Source of the DNA: Mesostigma viride
Taxonomy: Eukaryota; Streptophyta; Mesostigmatophyceae; Mesostigmatales; Mesostigmataceae
Length of the DNA stretch: 64,000 bases
NCBI GenBank assembly: GCA_009746045.1
Contig: RPFO01000079.1
Coordinates: 1,003,285-1,067,284, forward strand
Direction of reading: 5' to 3'
The first letter of the stretch is position 1. Each line of letters opens with the position of its first letter. Under the pieces are notes generated by a model, which worked only from the letters and a program-made list of their open reading frames with translations, searched no databases and was not told the DNA's origin. The position numbers were made by a program, and so were the translations under genes. Shown one piece after another: positions 1-10,760 of this stretch.

Positions 1-1282
1 CAGGTATAATGCCATTCCGTGCTGCGCATCGCCAGATTCCTGGCACCTTTCAGTGGTTTTTATGTACGTTGCATGGCTGGGATGTGTCAAAGCGTGACCG
101 TGGCATATCGTCAAGTTGTCAGGGATTTGCTGAGTGGTTTCTTGGAAGGAGATTGCTAACAGCACTCAGTTTTGTGTGAATATTGACGCGGCCTTTCTTA
201 GCAGAGGCTTCATTGTGGAATTAGAAGAGGCTCACAAGCTTGAGTTTGTTTCTTGGCAAACAATTGCGCTGGAAAGAAAGGTGGCAGTGGTTTTTCTGAG
301 GGGCATACTGCATGGGTGGAACTGCACGTAGGTAGGGGTTATCGTTGTCTTGTTGGCCTTTCTCCCACTAAAATGGGAGAGCCCTAATTCATATGCTAGC
401 AAGGCAAGGTAACCATGGTGAGAAGCCTTGGCAATCAGCATGTATGATAATTCTGCTTTCTCTGTGGACTGTCTGTTGTTACCCCTGTTGGGCAATTAGT
501 GGATATGGCTTTCTAGGGTGTGTTTGAGCTTGGTTTTGGGATGATGCCCACACCATAAACCTGGAATATGCTTTAGAAGTGTCGGCTAGGCATGTAGAGC
601 TACCTGCCTCATTGTTGTGCACACACGCAACAGGTTGCCCGTGTCGAGGTAAGGCAAGGGCACATGACGTGCCCAGCCACCTCCTTGTACATTGTGGTCG
701 AATTGGGCATGGTCAGGAGCCTTTTGGATGGCATAGGAAGTGTTAGTGTGCCTTAATACTCACTAATGCCTTCCTTAGCGTCTGCACAGGTGGCCAACTG
801 CCAAAACAAAAAACAGCTACAGCTGAGCTCAGAATGCCACCAAACTTTGACAGTGCCTTCTATGGTCATGACAGAATTTGACTATTACTTTTTAGGCCTA
901 ATTGATGTGTTATGAGTGTGTATGGGGACGCCCCGCCTAAAAAAGCGTATTTTTGGCCCAAAAATTAATAACTCAAAGGGATGTGCTGATTTTGTTGATC
1001 CAATTAGGTAGAAACCATGTCCCATGACATTTTTATATGGGTATTACTTTTTTCATGCAACTGGTTCTCCCACTGTTCTGGGCAAGATGTGCCCCGGACA
1101 GCGTTTTTTCTATTTTTAGCTCATAGCCGGTGCATGGCTGGGGGTAGTACCCCCAACAAGTGGTGGTATGCATGCCCAAACATCATGTTTATGGTCCCCA
1201 AACATCATTCAGTGGTTGTCAGTTGCATTTGTGTAGTTATTAGGGGGCTTCAGTTTTGATACATTTCCATGGGACCCTCCCC
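1..1282. other. Flank with no recognised gene
   Basis: Only short open frames occur here and none resembles a protein family I know. Base composition is mixed, with no tandem repeat, tRNA-like box or terminal repeat that I can pair. The segment ends abruptly where Copia-I gag homology begins, at the bases TTAA (1283-1286). Confidence 0.5.
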
Positions 1283-1871
1283 TTAAGGCTCTCAGGGCCT
1301 CATCCACCTTTCACCAATCATCTCCTGCAATTAGAGCACTGATTCAAACCTATCAGGAACGCACCCTCACACCTGAGGCAGCCATTGAGCAGTGGCCTAC
1401 TTTTATCACTGATCTGAAACAGCTAGTGCTTCAGTACCAACAACCACATGGAAGCAGTATAGAACGTTTCAACTGGCTGGCTGCCTATAAGGTTTACAAG
1501 AATTTAACCTCTCTGGGGATGCAAAAACATACAGGGTAATGATAGAGAAAGACCTTGAGCTCCTAAAGCTCCAACCAAGGTATCTCATTCACACCTGGCT
1601 AACAAAAGCTGGTTTGCAACCCTCTGTCTTGGCTACCCTGATCACAGGCCTCAAGGCACTCTGGGATAACTTCAGGGCTGCCATGCTCTACATCGAGGAA
1701 GCGGTGGACCCCCTGGGAACTGGAAACCCCCAGGCCCAGGACCCCAAGGTCCAGGGCACCCAAGGCCACAAGCGCAAGGGGGGGGCCAGCCAGGGGGGGG
1801 CACCAAAGACCCACAAGTCCTCCCACCAAGGGGGCAGTGGCTCTCAGGGGCGTGGCAACACGTGGTACCGT
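1283..1871 (+). pseudogene. Copia-I gag, 5' fragment
   Basis: This is the N-terminal to middle part of a Copia-type Gag, homologous to the minus-strand gag of Copia-II at about 43.03-43.57 kb. Shared words include ERFNWLAAYKV, VMIEKDLEL and YIEEAVDPLGTGN. The frame breaks near 1510, so the later part is read from about 1539. Homology starts at 1283 without the true gag start, so the copy is 5' truncated. It stops at 1871, where LTR-RT-I inserted; the same gag resumes at 10509. Gag forms the particle that packages element RNA; this copy cannot make a full protein. Confidence 0.85.
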
Positions 1872-2606
1872 TATAGCGTGCCGACTAGGGTCGAGCCTAG
1901 TGAGCACGAGAAAGTTTGGCAAAAGAAATATGGTATAAAAAGATACGTGCAAAAAGAGATAGATACCTAAGGTGGTTTGAAGTCCATACCTTCCGGCACA
2001 TGCATCTCTGCATGTGTATACGAGGGTGCCGACAGTCGATATCTAGAGTAATATTGGTGACATTGGGATATATATCGATGGATGTGAGTCCGATGGCATA
2101 TAACGTAACGATGGTTACCACGGACATGGTTATAGAGGTCGATCAGCCCTATGTTCGACCCGTAGTTCGGCACACTACAATGAACTTCAGGCCATAACTT
2201 TGTGACGGGTGAATTTGGGCCACACGATCGAGTGGATCAGCCAGCTGGTGCCGAGACTGTGCCGACCTAGTGGCACTGCTTGGCATAAAGGCGTGCGAGG
2301 ACGATGCACAAGACAGTCGTTCGTCAATCCGCCGACTCACCAACCTCAGTTAATCTGAGGTACGAATCTATTCCTTTTAATACAATCATGTCCAACACAT
2401 ACCCTTGTACAACTGCAATTGCAAGAATACAAGAAGGTAATTAATATAATGCCTCTGGGCCTACGCTGTGATGACAGCACTTGAAGTAGCCCATAGAATA
2501 GTGATCACCCTTCCTACTCAGGCAGGCAACAAACCGGGACGATAGTCCCGTATAGATAGAAACGATCTTTCCCAACGTGTCTGGCCGATTGGCTTGGCAC
2601 GTTACA
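1872..2606 (+). repeat. 5' LTR of LTR-RT-I
   Basis: The LTR is 735 bp and matches 8631-10508 once the LINE insertions there are removed. It contains the uninterrupted target ATTGGGATATATATC, which in the other LTR received two LINE insertions. Small differences between the copies (a 4-base gap in the CATGCATCTCTGC stretch, scattered substitutions and short deletions) imply an old insertion. Confidence 0.9.
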
Positions 2607-3929
2607 CTGGAATCGGAGGTCTGTTTTCTTGTCTTGCATTTCGTTGCCTGAGTAGTTAGTTGATGCATTATCTTGCAGGCATTCCGGCAATGGTCGGAAT
2701 TGCCGAAATCTGATTTAGGAATATTGCAACAGTGACAGTCGACGATGGTCGACTCAGATTAGATAGATCCGGCGATGGTCGGCTACCTTTTGTTATACTC
2801 CGCTGGGCTGTGTTGCACTAGCGGCGCACCACCCCCTGTGCAGGTCATCACGGACAGGCACGTGAATAAGCAAGCGGCCCTCCTGCTGGCGAGAGGACGG
2901 GTGGACACGAAATCGCGAGGTAGCTGGCCGGCAAGGTTGCTCTGACGAAAGTCAGGGCTGTCTATATTCCTGCTTCTTCCTTTCGTCATTTCGTTTGTTT
3001 TCCATGCATTATGGAGCGGTAATACCTTAACGGCCCTCGATGGAGGAACCGTGACAGAATTTCCGTTTTTCTTGCACAACCGCTTCCTTACTTTGCGGAT
3101 TAGCATTTGTTTTCCGGCTGCACCTTTATTTTCTTTTCCTTGAATCATAGTCCTGGGCCGACCCCCTCAGAACCGGCTCAATCCAAGGTGAGAATTCTGA
3201 CCGATGGGTTGGAACAAAAATGCCATTTCTTTTTTTGTAATCCGTTTGGTTGCATATACAAACCTTATATTGTAATATTGTGATACGGACCAAAAAGGGG
3301 TATAGTGGCATTTTCCTTCCCTTTCAGCCGATGGGCTCAAACCATATGTCTTCCTTGTGCCTTGCCGATGGGCAACAATAGGAGGATATTTGGTACAAAC
3401 AACTAGGGCTTGATGTATACATCCAGCAAGCTATGTATTGCATTTTGATGTACGTGCAACCCTATTGAGGGTCCTAAACTTAGACGATTCATAAAACAAA
3501 ACATTAGACCTAAAATTAGCCGTATAAGTTGACCACGATCCAAGGGTAGGACTAATAATAGTACTAAGTGCTATAAAGGTGTGTGTGAGTGGTGTGTGTG
3601 TGGACTTCACTATGTCTAAGGGTCGGGTGGGTAGTTGGGGTGTGGGGACCCGTGACCCCGGCAACCGGCCTCGAGTGCTGCACTTAAACACCTAATAGGC
3701 TAGCACACCCAAAATCACACGATAAGAGTAGCACTTTGTAAACGATGGCGCACCGCGAGTTAATGACTGAGCTTCCCTCGGATGACGCTACGCTACGCTC
3801 AGTCCGGACGCCACGCTCAGGTCGTAGGCTCGCTCAACAACATGTACCATTGGACGATAGTCCGAGCACCCGTCCCGATGGGGGCGTGGGCCGTCCCGAT
3901 GGGGGCGTGGTCCAAGATCATCATAGTTA
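2607..3929. other. LTR-RT-I internal 5' region, no gene
   Basis: No supported coding sequence. Directly after the LTR lies CTGGAATCGGAGGTCTG; the TGG one base in could open a primer-binding site, but I cannot match it to a named tRNA. Around 3580-3605 there is a short GTGTGT stretch. This is where gag, protease and RT of a normal Gypsy element would be expected, and they are absent. Confidence 0.55.
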
Positions 3930-4502
3930 GGGATGGAGTATCTGTCCCAGTTCGCCCCCTTTCGCATTCAATATGTGAAGGGTGAGGACAAAGTTGTCCC
4001 GGACGCGCTTTCCCGCCGCGCAGACTACCAGTTCTATGAGGACTTGGATGTGCTGCACACCGTTTGTGTGCCCACCATGGGTCATGTCCTGCCGTATGGC
4101 GTGTCGGACGGATCCTTGACCTCACGGTTCCTCTTCCATGAGGACCATACCACCCCTGACGTTTTGGCCCCTTGGCCCCTCGACGAGCACGAGGACGCGC
4201 CCACCCCGATGGCCGGGGGGGAGGGGTCCCATCACCGGATCCCTCCCAGTCATGCGGTCCCACCAGTAGGCGACTTTAGCCTCACACCACTTGGCGAGCC
4301 CCTTCTTGTCGACAGAAACTTCGGCTCCGTTGCGGACATCACTGCGCTCACGCGAACCATGGCTACGCGAGTCACGACCTCGCAACCAGGCGACACCACC
4401 ATTCGCCAGGAGCTGGACGACTTGGAAAAGCTGCCCGTACCCGAAGGCAACACGGAGAGCTTTAAGATAACGTCCGACTTGGAGCGCATCGTCCGTCAGT
4501 AG
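3930..4502 (+). pseudogene. Gypsy pol fragment: RNase H end and linker to integrase
   Basis: The frame opens mid-domain with MEYLSQFAPFRIQYVKGED followed by VVPDALSRR. This is the conserved end of the Gypsy RNase H and tether region (consensus YVKGKDNVVADALSRR). A less conserved linker follows and the frame ends at 4502. Everything upstream (protease, RT and most of RNase H) is missing, and homology begins abruptly near 3930, so this is a truncated pol in LTR-RT-I. Confidence 0.8.
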
Positions 4503-4509
4503 GCTCACG

Positions 4510-4803
4510 GTGACCGAACCCGAGGCGCAGGCAGCCATTGCAGGGCACCCGCAGCAGATGAACGGACTCCCCTGCAAGTTCCAAGACGGGTTCCTGTATG
4601 TGATGACGGGACCCGGGGATCAATGGCGGCGGTATATACCGCCCATCGCTAGAGCCGCGCTCTTGCATGAGCTCCACGGCTCTCCCTTGGGAGGTCATCA
4701 GGGCACCCATCGGGTCCTAAGCCACCTGCGACGGCTATTCTTCTGGCCTGGCATGAAGCAGGAGGCACTGGAATATGTGCGCACATGCCATTCGTGCCAA
4801 TAG
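4510..4803 (+). pseudogene. Integrase zinc-binding domain (HHCC) of LTR-RT-I
   Basis: This frame carries the N-terminal zinc-binding domain of a Gypsy integrase: HELHGSPLGGHQGTHR, then FFWPGMKQE and CHSCQ, giving the H-H-C-C ligands. The domain helps integrase multimerise and bind DNA ends. The frame ends with TAG right after CHSCQ; the catalytic core continues at once in an overlapping frame, so one frameshift or stop mutation separates them. The nominal start is GTG, so this is a continuation of pol and not a separate gene. Confidence 0.85.
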
Positions 4804-5245
4804 ATGAAGCCACGCAAAACCGGGTCGCAGGCCACCCCCACTCATTACCTGATCCGCTGCGACCTTGGGATAGCGTGATGATGGACTTCGTTGGTCCATT
4901 CAAAAGGACCCCGTCGGGTAACGAGCAGATTTTGGTGTTCCTCGATCGGTTGACCCGCAGGTGCCATCTGGTGCCTTGTCCCCGGACACTCACCGCGCAG
5001 GATTGCGTCCGACTCTACCTAGACAATGTCTTCAAGTACCATGGGCTGAGTCGCCAGTGTATCTCCGACCGCGACAAGCTGTTCACTGCCACGTTTGGCA
5101 AGAGTTCTTCGGAATCCTGGGCACCAAGGTCTCCCTCGGGACCGCATACCACAGCTCCTCTACACATCTGGTAGAACGACTTAACCGGGTAGTGGAGGAG
5201 ACCATGCGCCTTTACATCAAGGGGGCGAGGCGACAACTGGGATGA
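4785..5245 (+). pseudogene. Integrase catalytic core of LTR-RT-I
   Basis: The core of a Gypsy (rve family) integrase, which inserts element cDNA into the host genome. The first catalytic Asp is in MMDFVGPF, the second in ISDRDKLF, and the Glu in HLVERLNR. The last of these lies in a second frame (4961-5245), so the core is broken near 5100-5170. Residues after the Glu (VVEETMRLYIKG) match the usual helix. All three catalytic positions survive as sequence, but no continuous frame joins them. Confidence 0.85.
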
Positions 5246-5499
5246 GTTCATTGGGTTTGTCGAGTTTGCCCTTAACAACTCGTCCCAGACTGCCCACGCG
5301 GCTATACGCCATTTTTCCTGGACACAGGATAGCACCCCCTCACCCCAGCCCAAATGCTGGCCAGCCAGATGCCCAGCAAGGACGCAACCATACGCACGAC
5401 GGTGCGAGGTGTGAGGGAGATGCTTGAGCACATGAAGCAGGCACAGGAAAGTGCGGTTTTGGGATACCAAGCCACACGAGACAAACCGTCCTGGCGCGC
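5246..5499 (+). pseudogene. Integrase C-terminal remnant, frame-broken
   Basis: Translation in shifting frames gives DEFIGFVEFALNNSSQ, a usual post-core segment of Gypsy integrase (consensus FALNNS), and then MREMLEHMKQAQESA. It links the core to the chromodomain-bearing end at 5500. Several frame breaks make this stretch non-coding now. Confidence 0.6.
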
Positions 5500-5955
5500 T
5501 TGAGAGCCGCGATTGATGCTCGCACGCCCGCGATCGAAATCGGGGTCTTGGTCCTCGAGGAGGGTCCTCAACTAGGTCGTTTCGCCCAGAAGGTGGAGGA
5601 AGGGCTTAAGACCAAGTTGAAGCCAATCTTCCTCGGCCCGTATCCGGTGGTGGACAAGTTCAAGGACTGCATGTTCCGGGTAGACGTGCCCTCCACTTGG
5701 CAGGTGCAGAATAACACGTTCCACAGGGACCAGTTAAAACTGTACCACAAGAGCACGTTCCCGGGTAGGGTAGACGCCCCTGCGCCGCTAGAACACAACC
5801 CAGAGACGGGAGAGGTAGAGGATGAGGTGGAGGCCGTTGTGGCCCACCGCGATCAGAAGCGAGGCAGGGGCATGGTGCGCCAGTACCGCGTACAATGGAA
5901 GTTCAGCCAGTCGGAGGCAGACCCCATGCCCGACTTTAAGCACATCCCCAATTAG
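5500..5955 (+). pseudogene. Integrase tail with chromodomain of LTR-RT-I
   Basis: The frame contains KLKPIFLGPYPVVDK, the GPF/Y-like module, and then TFHRDQLKLYH. Near the end VEAVVAHRDQKRG and QYRVQWKF match the chromodomain start and its aromatic-rich strand. Chromodomains on integrase are the mark of chromoviruses and are thought to steer insertion toward modified chromatin. The chromodomain end is degenerate (usual WKGY...W is not seen). The frame stops at 5955, 12 nt before the next frame opens. Confidence 0.8.
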
Positions 5956-5967
5956 CTAAACAAGAGC

Positions 5968-6710
5968 ATGAAGCCGCGAGACATCCAGGAGTGGGCTAGG
6001 CTGGTGAACAAGGCCGTCACATTCTGGTCGAATTACCACAACTGGGATCTGTCCACCGAGGACTTGATCGCCTTGATCATCACCCAGGCCATGGACATCT
6101 CAGTTACACGACTGCTTCACTGCGATAGCATCGCGTCACAGCCCTACCCCAAGGATATCCACGAGCTGAGGGAATTCAGCAGAAGCTCGTCCCACCAGAC
6201 GCTGAGTTCCAGGAGCGCATCGCATTCAGACAGGGTGACATGCCCTACCGCGAGTTTGAGGTGGAGTTTGACGAGATGGCGAGTCGCCTATTGGATGTGT
6301 CGGGCCACGAGTACAAGATCCGCCTCATGGAGACCATCCACCCTGAGCTGCAGCTGGAGGCTAGGAAGAAGTTCGCAGACACCCCGTGGCATCTGTGGGA
6401 CATGTCCAAGGTCAAAGCATATCTCCTCACTGCGGCCGACGACCACATGGCTAGTAGGACTGCACGCTCGACGCGGCGCGGTACTGACGCGTCGAATCCT
6501 GCAGACGAAGGCGACCCCGCGGAGGAATCCCCAGCTGAGGAGGAGCAAGATGAGGACGAGATCGGCGACGCGCAGAATGACTCCCAGGTCAATGCTCTAC
6601 TCAACACCCGCAGCTGGCACATGCGGTGCTTCTATCGCCAGGAGATCGGTCACATGAAGCGCAACTGCCCGAAGTTGAGGAGAGGAGCAGACACGCCCGG
6701 TGACACGTAG
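5968..6710 (+). pseudogene. gag-like frame located downstream of integrase
   Basis: Two overlapping frames form one capsid-like protein: MKPRDIQEWARLVNK to about 6170, then a +1 shift continuing IQQKLVPPDAEFQERIAF and FEVEFDEMASRLLDV. It has an acidic linker (about 6500-6560) and ends in a degenerate nucleocapsid knuckle, CFYRQEIGHMKRNC. There the second Cys of C-x2-C-x4-H-x4-C has become Arg. Retrotransposon Gag is normally upstream of pol, so its place after the chromodomain is odd. It could be a second element fragment, a rearrangement or a rare gene order. Confidence 0.7.
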
Positions 6711-8614
6711 GCGCCCTATTTGAACATGATCATGTGGACCCCTAGCTTTGCATTGCGGTTTGATACTCAGCCAACCTTTCTTTGGGAACGAACCAATCTG
6801 TTCCCTTCTTCCCTGGCAGGATGCTGCCAGGCTAAGGCCGGGCATGCAGGTCTGCCGCATAGTCGGCAACCATTCCGAAATGCTGCGGCCGGGAGGTCGA
6901 TCTGGCATGCACTGATTCACCACTTGTCATGTCTGCCTACTATTAATTGCTCAGTGCCGACCACACCCCCGTTTCCTTTTTATAGCCGTGGCAGCCTCTG
7001 CTCAATGTTGTGTTTGGCCGTGAAGTCGAGGATCCTTCGTGTGGCATGCACAATGGCTTGCCGCAACTTAGGTATTGCTGCTAACGCCTATATATACTAA
7101 TATCGCATTGACACATTTGCATGACTGATTGACTAATCCCTAGTGTGTCACGTGGGCGCGACAAATCTGTTGACATCATAGTACTACTGTCTCCAGATCC
7201 ATTTAGGGGGGGGGAGGAGTCTGACAACTGTTATGATGAAACGACAGCAAGTGAAGGGCCAGTTCAGGTGTCAGAGTATAGTACTTGACATATCTGTCTG
7301 GTACTAGTTGTCTTTTCCTTAAATTCCCTGCACGGCTGCTGGCCAGCGATGGCTGCTCTCAGCAGTTGGCATCATTCCAGAGGTTACTATATGTGGAGTC
7401 TTATTGTCTTTTTCAGCTGTGCATGGTCTAAGTTGTTATAGTTGTGCAGTTGCTGTCTCCCTTCTTTCTCTTGGGGCTGGCTTCTCGCCACCCCGAGAGT
7501 CAGCCTGACTTTTGTTTGTATGCCATGCTTCTGCACGACCACAAGCGCAACCAACCCATGCACACAATCTTGCAGGTTTGAGTGGCGCCCATCACGCACT
7601 CTTCGTTGCTGAACGCTGATTTCCCCGTCGCTGAACACGGGACGCTACATCAAGTAATTAATTCAGCGGTGCACGGTCTGACTGCACCATCAACATGCAG
7701 TTCTTCTCCGATATGACGGAGCTGCGCTATAGCAACACAGCCACCGGTTCACGTACGGCTTCTCCTGATTCAGTCGACAATTCAGACGACAACAACCCCA
7801 AGCAACTTTGATACGTATCGTCACGATTTCAGCATAAACGTCAAGTAACTAATCATCATCAAGCTAGTATGGCGCATTACGCATATGGCCAGACATCCCA
7901 GCAGCGGCCAGGACTACCTGCCTCACAGTCGCCTGGCATCACAATGGATGTCTTCAATCCACCGAATGGACCGGCACGATCAACAGCTATTATAGGCTTG
8001 CCGGATCCACCCTCTATGAACGTCGAGCAGATATAAGCTGCTCTCAAGGAACGGGTATAGGATTGTTCATGAAACTGGTGTAACCCAGGGCGGATGCCTG
8101 AAATCATATAGGCTGAAGCTTAAGGCCTGGCGGGACCAGCTCATGAACGCTTCTATAGCCCTGTGTTCCATCTTAGGGCTCTAGGCCCGACCGAGGGCTT
8201 CCTCGGTAGTACATATAGGAGGGCCTTACGCCCGCCCGGGTTTTTCGTCCCGGTAGATAGTTAGGGACCAAGGTCTTAGAGCTGGACACTTGGGCGACCT
8301 AAGGAAACAAATCCTGCCGGGACAGGTCTATCCGTGGGGAGAGTCCCTATTCGAGCGCGGCCCCCCTCCGATCGCTAGTGCCCAGGATCGTGCCCCCGAT
8401 CGCTGTGGCTAGGATCGTGCGCACCTGCCGTCCGATCGTGCCCCCGATCGTGCGCGCCCGCCTCGAATCACTATATAGGGTGGGCTCCAGCGGATACCTG
8501 GCTTGATGCGTGACTAAGGGTAGCCTAGGGAGAAGGCAACGAGGCCAAGGTCTGGATAGCGCATGAGCCAAACTATTTGAACCCTTCGCTTGAAGGGAGT
8601 GGGCTCCCTTCCCC
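6711..8614. other. LTR-RT-I internal 3' region, no gene
   Basis: No frame here resembles a known protein. A run of six G occurs at about 7207. Between 8340 and 8460 a cluster of GATCGTGC and CGATCG words recurs about five times in a GC-rich stretch. The region ends in the polypurine tract at 8618. Confidence 0.5.
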
Positions 8615-8617
8615 GAT

Positions 8618-8630
8618 GGGGGGGGAGGAG
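8618..8630 (+). promoter_or_regulatory. Polypurine tract of LTR-RT-I
   Basis: Thirteen purines, GGGGGGGGAGGAG, sit exactly next to the 3' LTR start TGTAGCG. In LTR retrotransposons such a tract resists RNase H and primes plus-strand DNA synthesis. Its position fixes the left edge of the 3' LTR. Confidence 0.85.
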
Positions 8631-8829
8631 TGTAGCGTGCCGACTAGGGTCAAGCCTAGTGAGCACGAGAAAGTTTGGCAAAAGAAATATGGTATAAAAA
8701 GATACGTGCAAAAAGAGATAGATACCTAAGGTGGTTTGAAGTCCATACCTTCCGGCACATCTCTGCATGTGTATACGAGGGTGCCGACAGTCGATATCTA
8801 GAGTAATATTGGTGACATTGGGATATATA

Positions 8830-8947
8830 TTAAAAATATAATTACTTACAGCAGAGTGAAATCACTCAAACCAAAGCAAACGCCCAGCTATAAACCTATA
8901 TACAGAGCCATGTCAAAGCTCTATACTACGATAAGACCAATGGAAAC
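8830..8947 (-). mobile_element. LINE 3'-end fragment, minus orientation
   Basis: These 118 bp match the 3' end of the LINE at 36538. They are flanked by a 13-bp duplication ATTGGGATATATA (8817-8829 and 8948-8960). This is a severely 5'-truncated insertion. It landed inside the upstream target duplication of the neighbouring plus-strand fragment, so it is the later of the two events. Confidence 0.85.
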
Positions 8948-8962
8948 ATTGGGATATATATC

Positions 8963-9989
8963 AATCTCCCGCCGCATTCCCTGCTCGCGTCATCGATAAA
9001 CACCAGAAAACCTACGCGGGTATTTTGCACACGGCTGATTGGATTGCTCTTTTCGCGGACCTCAACGCCCAGGGACGTGCGTGGCTGTTCTCGCTTTCCT
9101 TGCGGAGTGTGGGCTCGGCGTACCTTCGTGCTCTTCCCATGGCCCCCCCATTCGCCTTGGCTCCCAGCCACTACTCGGTGGCGCTCCGGCACCAGCTATT
9201 TGCCCCGCAGCCTCTTGTTCCGGCCGGGCGGCCTTGTGGTAGCTGTGGGCAGCCGCTGGATCCCACGGGGACTCACTACCTTGCCTGCATGGGGGGCCAA
9301 CAGAATCAGAATTGGTATTTGTATTTGCACACTGTCCTCCTGACGGTGGTGCTCGCCATGATTCGGTCGGTTTTCCCCCACGCGAACATCCGGTCCGAGG
9401 ATGCGGATGGCGCTGCCTTCTATTCCCCCAACCACCGGCCTGACATCGTGGTGCTGGACTTTGAGGGGGGTGGCCGGCATCTGCTTATTGACGTTTCGGT
9501 GGCGCGGCCCTTGGCTCTTAGCCACTTGGCTGGGGCCTCCCTCACGGCAGGTTACACGGCGGACCGGGCGGAGCGGGCCAAGCTCCTGGCCTACTGCGAC
9601 GTCGGGCACCATCGTGTGGTGCCCTTTGTCCTGGAGGAGTTTGGGGGCATGGGGCCCCTGACCTCCGCCTTCTTCAAGGAGTGTTGCCGGCTCCGGGAGG
9701 ACCGGCTGGACCTGGAGGGCCAGCGGGCCCCATGGTCGGCGCGGACCTGGACGTCATATTGGCGTCAGCGCTTGTCGGTGGCGCTGACTCGGGCCATGGC
9801 TGACATCATGCTCCGCCGTACGCGGGCTGATTTTGCGGTGCAGCAGGGCTATTAGGTTCCTCCCGTTAGGCGTTTCCATTGGTCTTATCGTAGTATAGAG
9901 CTTTGACATGGCTCTGTACATAGGTTTATAGCTGGGCGTTTGCTTTGGTTTGAGTGATTTCACTCTGCTGTAAGTAATTATATTTTTAA
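8963..9989 (+). mobile_element. LINE 3'-half fragment, plus orientation
   Basis: About 1027 bp matching the 3' part of the LINE at 36538-37565 (opposite strand). It starts inside the coding region and ends ...TATTTTTAA. The flanking duplication is TATATATC (8955-8962 and 9990-9997). A few residue differences from the longer copy (for example Leu/Val, Cys/Gly and Gly/Ala changes) show both insertions are fairly young. Confidence 0.9.
9025..9855 (+). CDS. LINE C-terminal restriction-like endonuclease region (partial)
   Basis: This uninterrupted 276-residue frame is the C-terminal part of a LINE polyprotein; the true start lies upstream and was lost by 5' truncation. It has a Cys-Cys-His-Cys cluster (CGSCGQPLDPTGTHYLAC) followed about 65 residues on by RPDIVVLDF and LLIDVSV. 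These match the PD...D core of the restriction-like endonuclease used by R2/NeSL/CRE/Utopia-type LINEs to nick target DNA. It ends in TAG at 9855, 134 bp before the element end. Without RT it cannot mobilise itself. Confidence 0.85.
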   Translation: MHTADWIALFADLNAQGRAWLFSLSLRSVGSAYLRALPMAPPFALAPSHYSVALRHQLFAPQPLVPAGRPCGSCGQPLDPTGTHYLACMGGQQNQNWYLYLHTVLLTVVLAMIRSVFPHANIRSEDADGAAFYSPNHRPDIVVLDFEGGGRHLLIDVSVARPLALSHLAGASLTAGYTADRAERAKLLAYCDVGHHRVVPFVLEEFGGMGPLTSAFFKECCRLREDRLDLEGQRAPWSARTWTSYWRQRLSVALTRAMADIMLRRTRADFAVQQGY

Positions 9990-10508
9990 TATATATCGAT
10001 GGATGTGTGTCCGATGGCATAACGTAACGATGGTTACCACGGACATGGTTAGAGGTCGATCAGCCCTATGTTCGACCCGTAGTTCGGCACACTACAATGA
10101 ACTTCAGGCCGTAACTTTGTGACGGGTGAATTTGGGCCACACGAGTGGATCAGCCAGCTGGTGCCGAGTGCCGACCTAGTGGCACTGCTTGGCATAAAGG
10201 CGTGCGAGGACGATGCACAAGACAGTCAATCGTCAATCCGCCGACTCACCAACCTCAGTTAATCTGAGCTACGAATCTATTCCTTTTAATACAATCATGT
10301 CCAACACATACCCTTGTACAACTGAAATTGCAAGAATACAAGAAGGTAATTAATATAATGCCTCTGGGCCTACGCTGTGATGACAGCAAGTAGCCCATAG
10401 AATAGTGATCACCCTTCCTACTCAGGCAGGCAACAAACCGGGACGATAGTCCCGTAGATAGAAACGATCTTTCCCAACGTGTCTGGCCGATTGGCTTGGC
10501 ACGTTACA

Positions 10509-10592
10509 ACCGTGTGCCCCTGCATGGCAACAACAACAGGCCAACAACAGGTCCCAGCAGGGCAATAACAACAACAACAACAGGTCCCAGCA
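10509..10592 (+). pseudogene. Copia-I gag, middle fragment
   Basis: This short piece between LTR-RT-I and the CACTA element encodes VPLHGNNNR-type sequence, the Asn-rich linker seen intact in Copia-II (about 34.95-35.06 kb). Its first five bases are the ACCGT duplication and its last two (CA, 10591-10592) are duplicated after the CACTA element at 21850-21851. Confidence 0.85.
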
Positions 10593-10610
10593 CACTAGGA
10601 ACTCGGTTGC

Positions 10611-10760
10611 CGTAAAAGTGGTAAAAGTGGTAAAAGTGGGTGGTAAAAAGTGGTAAAAAGTGGTAAAAAGTGGTAAAAAGTGGTAAAAAGTGGTAAAAAG
10701 TGGTAAAAAGTGGTAAAAAGTGGTAAAAAGTGGTAAAAAGTGGTAAAAAGTGGTAAAAAG
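10611..10760 (+). repeat. CACTA left subterminal array
   Basis: About fifteen tandem units, near-identical 10-mers TGGTAAAAAG after slightly shorter first ones, fill this stretch next to the left CACTA end. The array resumes at 11422 after the nested element. Subterminal repeats in CACTA elements usually bind the accessory (TnpA-like) protein. Confidence 0.9.

Larger units (their letters stand above)
1872..10508 (+). mobile_element. LTR-RT-I, chromovirus-like LTR retrotransposon inserted in Copia-I
   Basis: A 735-bp LTR (1872-2606) and its interrupted second copy (8631-10508) flank about 6 kb of internal sequence. The 3' LTR starts TGTAGCGTGCC and both end GGCACGTTACA, an imperfect inverted pair with TG...CA ends; the first LTR starts TATAGCG (one base changed). 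A 5-bp duplication ACCGT flanks it at 1867-1871 and 10509-10513. Removing the element plus one ACCGT restores a gag sequence matching intact Copia-II gag near 35.05-35.1 kb. A G-rich polypurine tract precedes the 3' LTR. Inside are Gypsy-type integrase and chromodomain remnants and then a gag-like frame; no RT core is seen, so the copy is non-autonomous. Confidence 0.9.
8631..10508 (+). repeat. 3' LTR of LTR-RT-I, interrupted by two LINE copies
   Basis: The LTR starts TGTAGCGTGCC and ends CACGTTACA, followed by the ACCGT duplication. It matches 1872-2606 except for an insert of about 1.17 kb (8830-9989) made of two LINE fragments and their target duplications. Confidence 0.9.

Noticed and set aside
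8830..9989. Single LINE insertion with twin-priming inversion
   Set aside because: The inverted part repeats the same 3' end and has its own 13-bp duplication, so two separate insertions explain it better.
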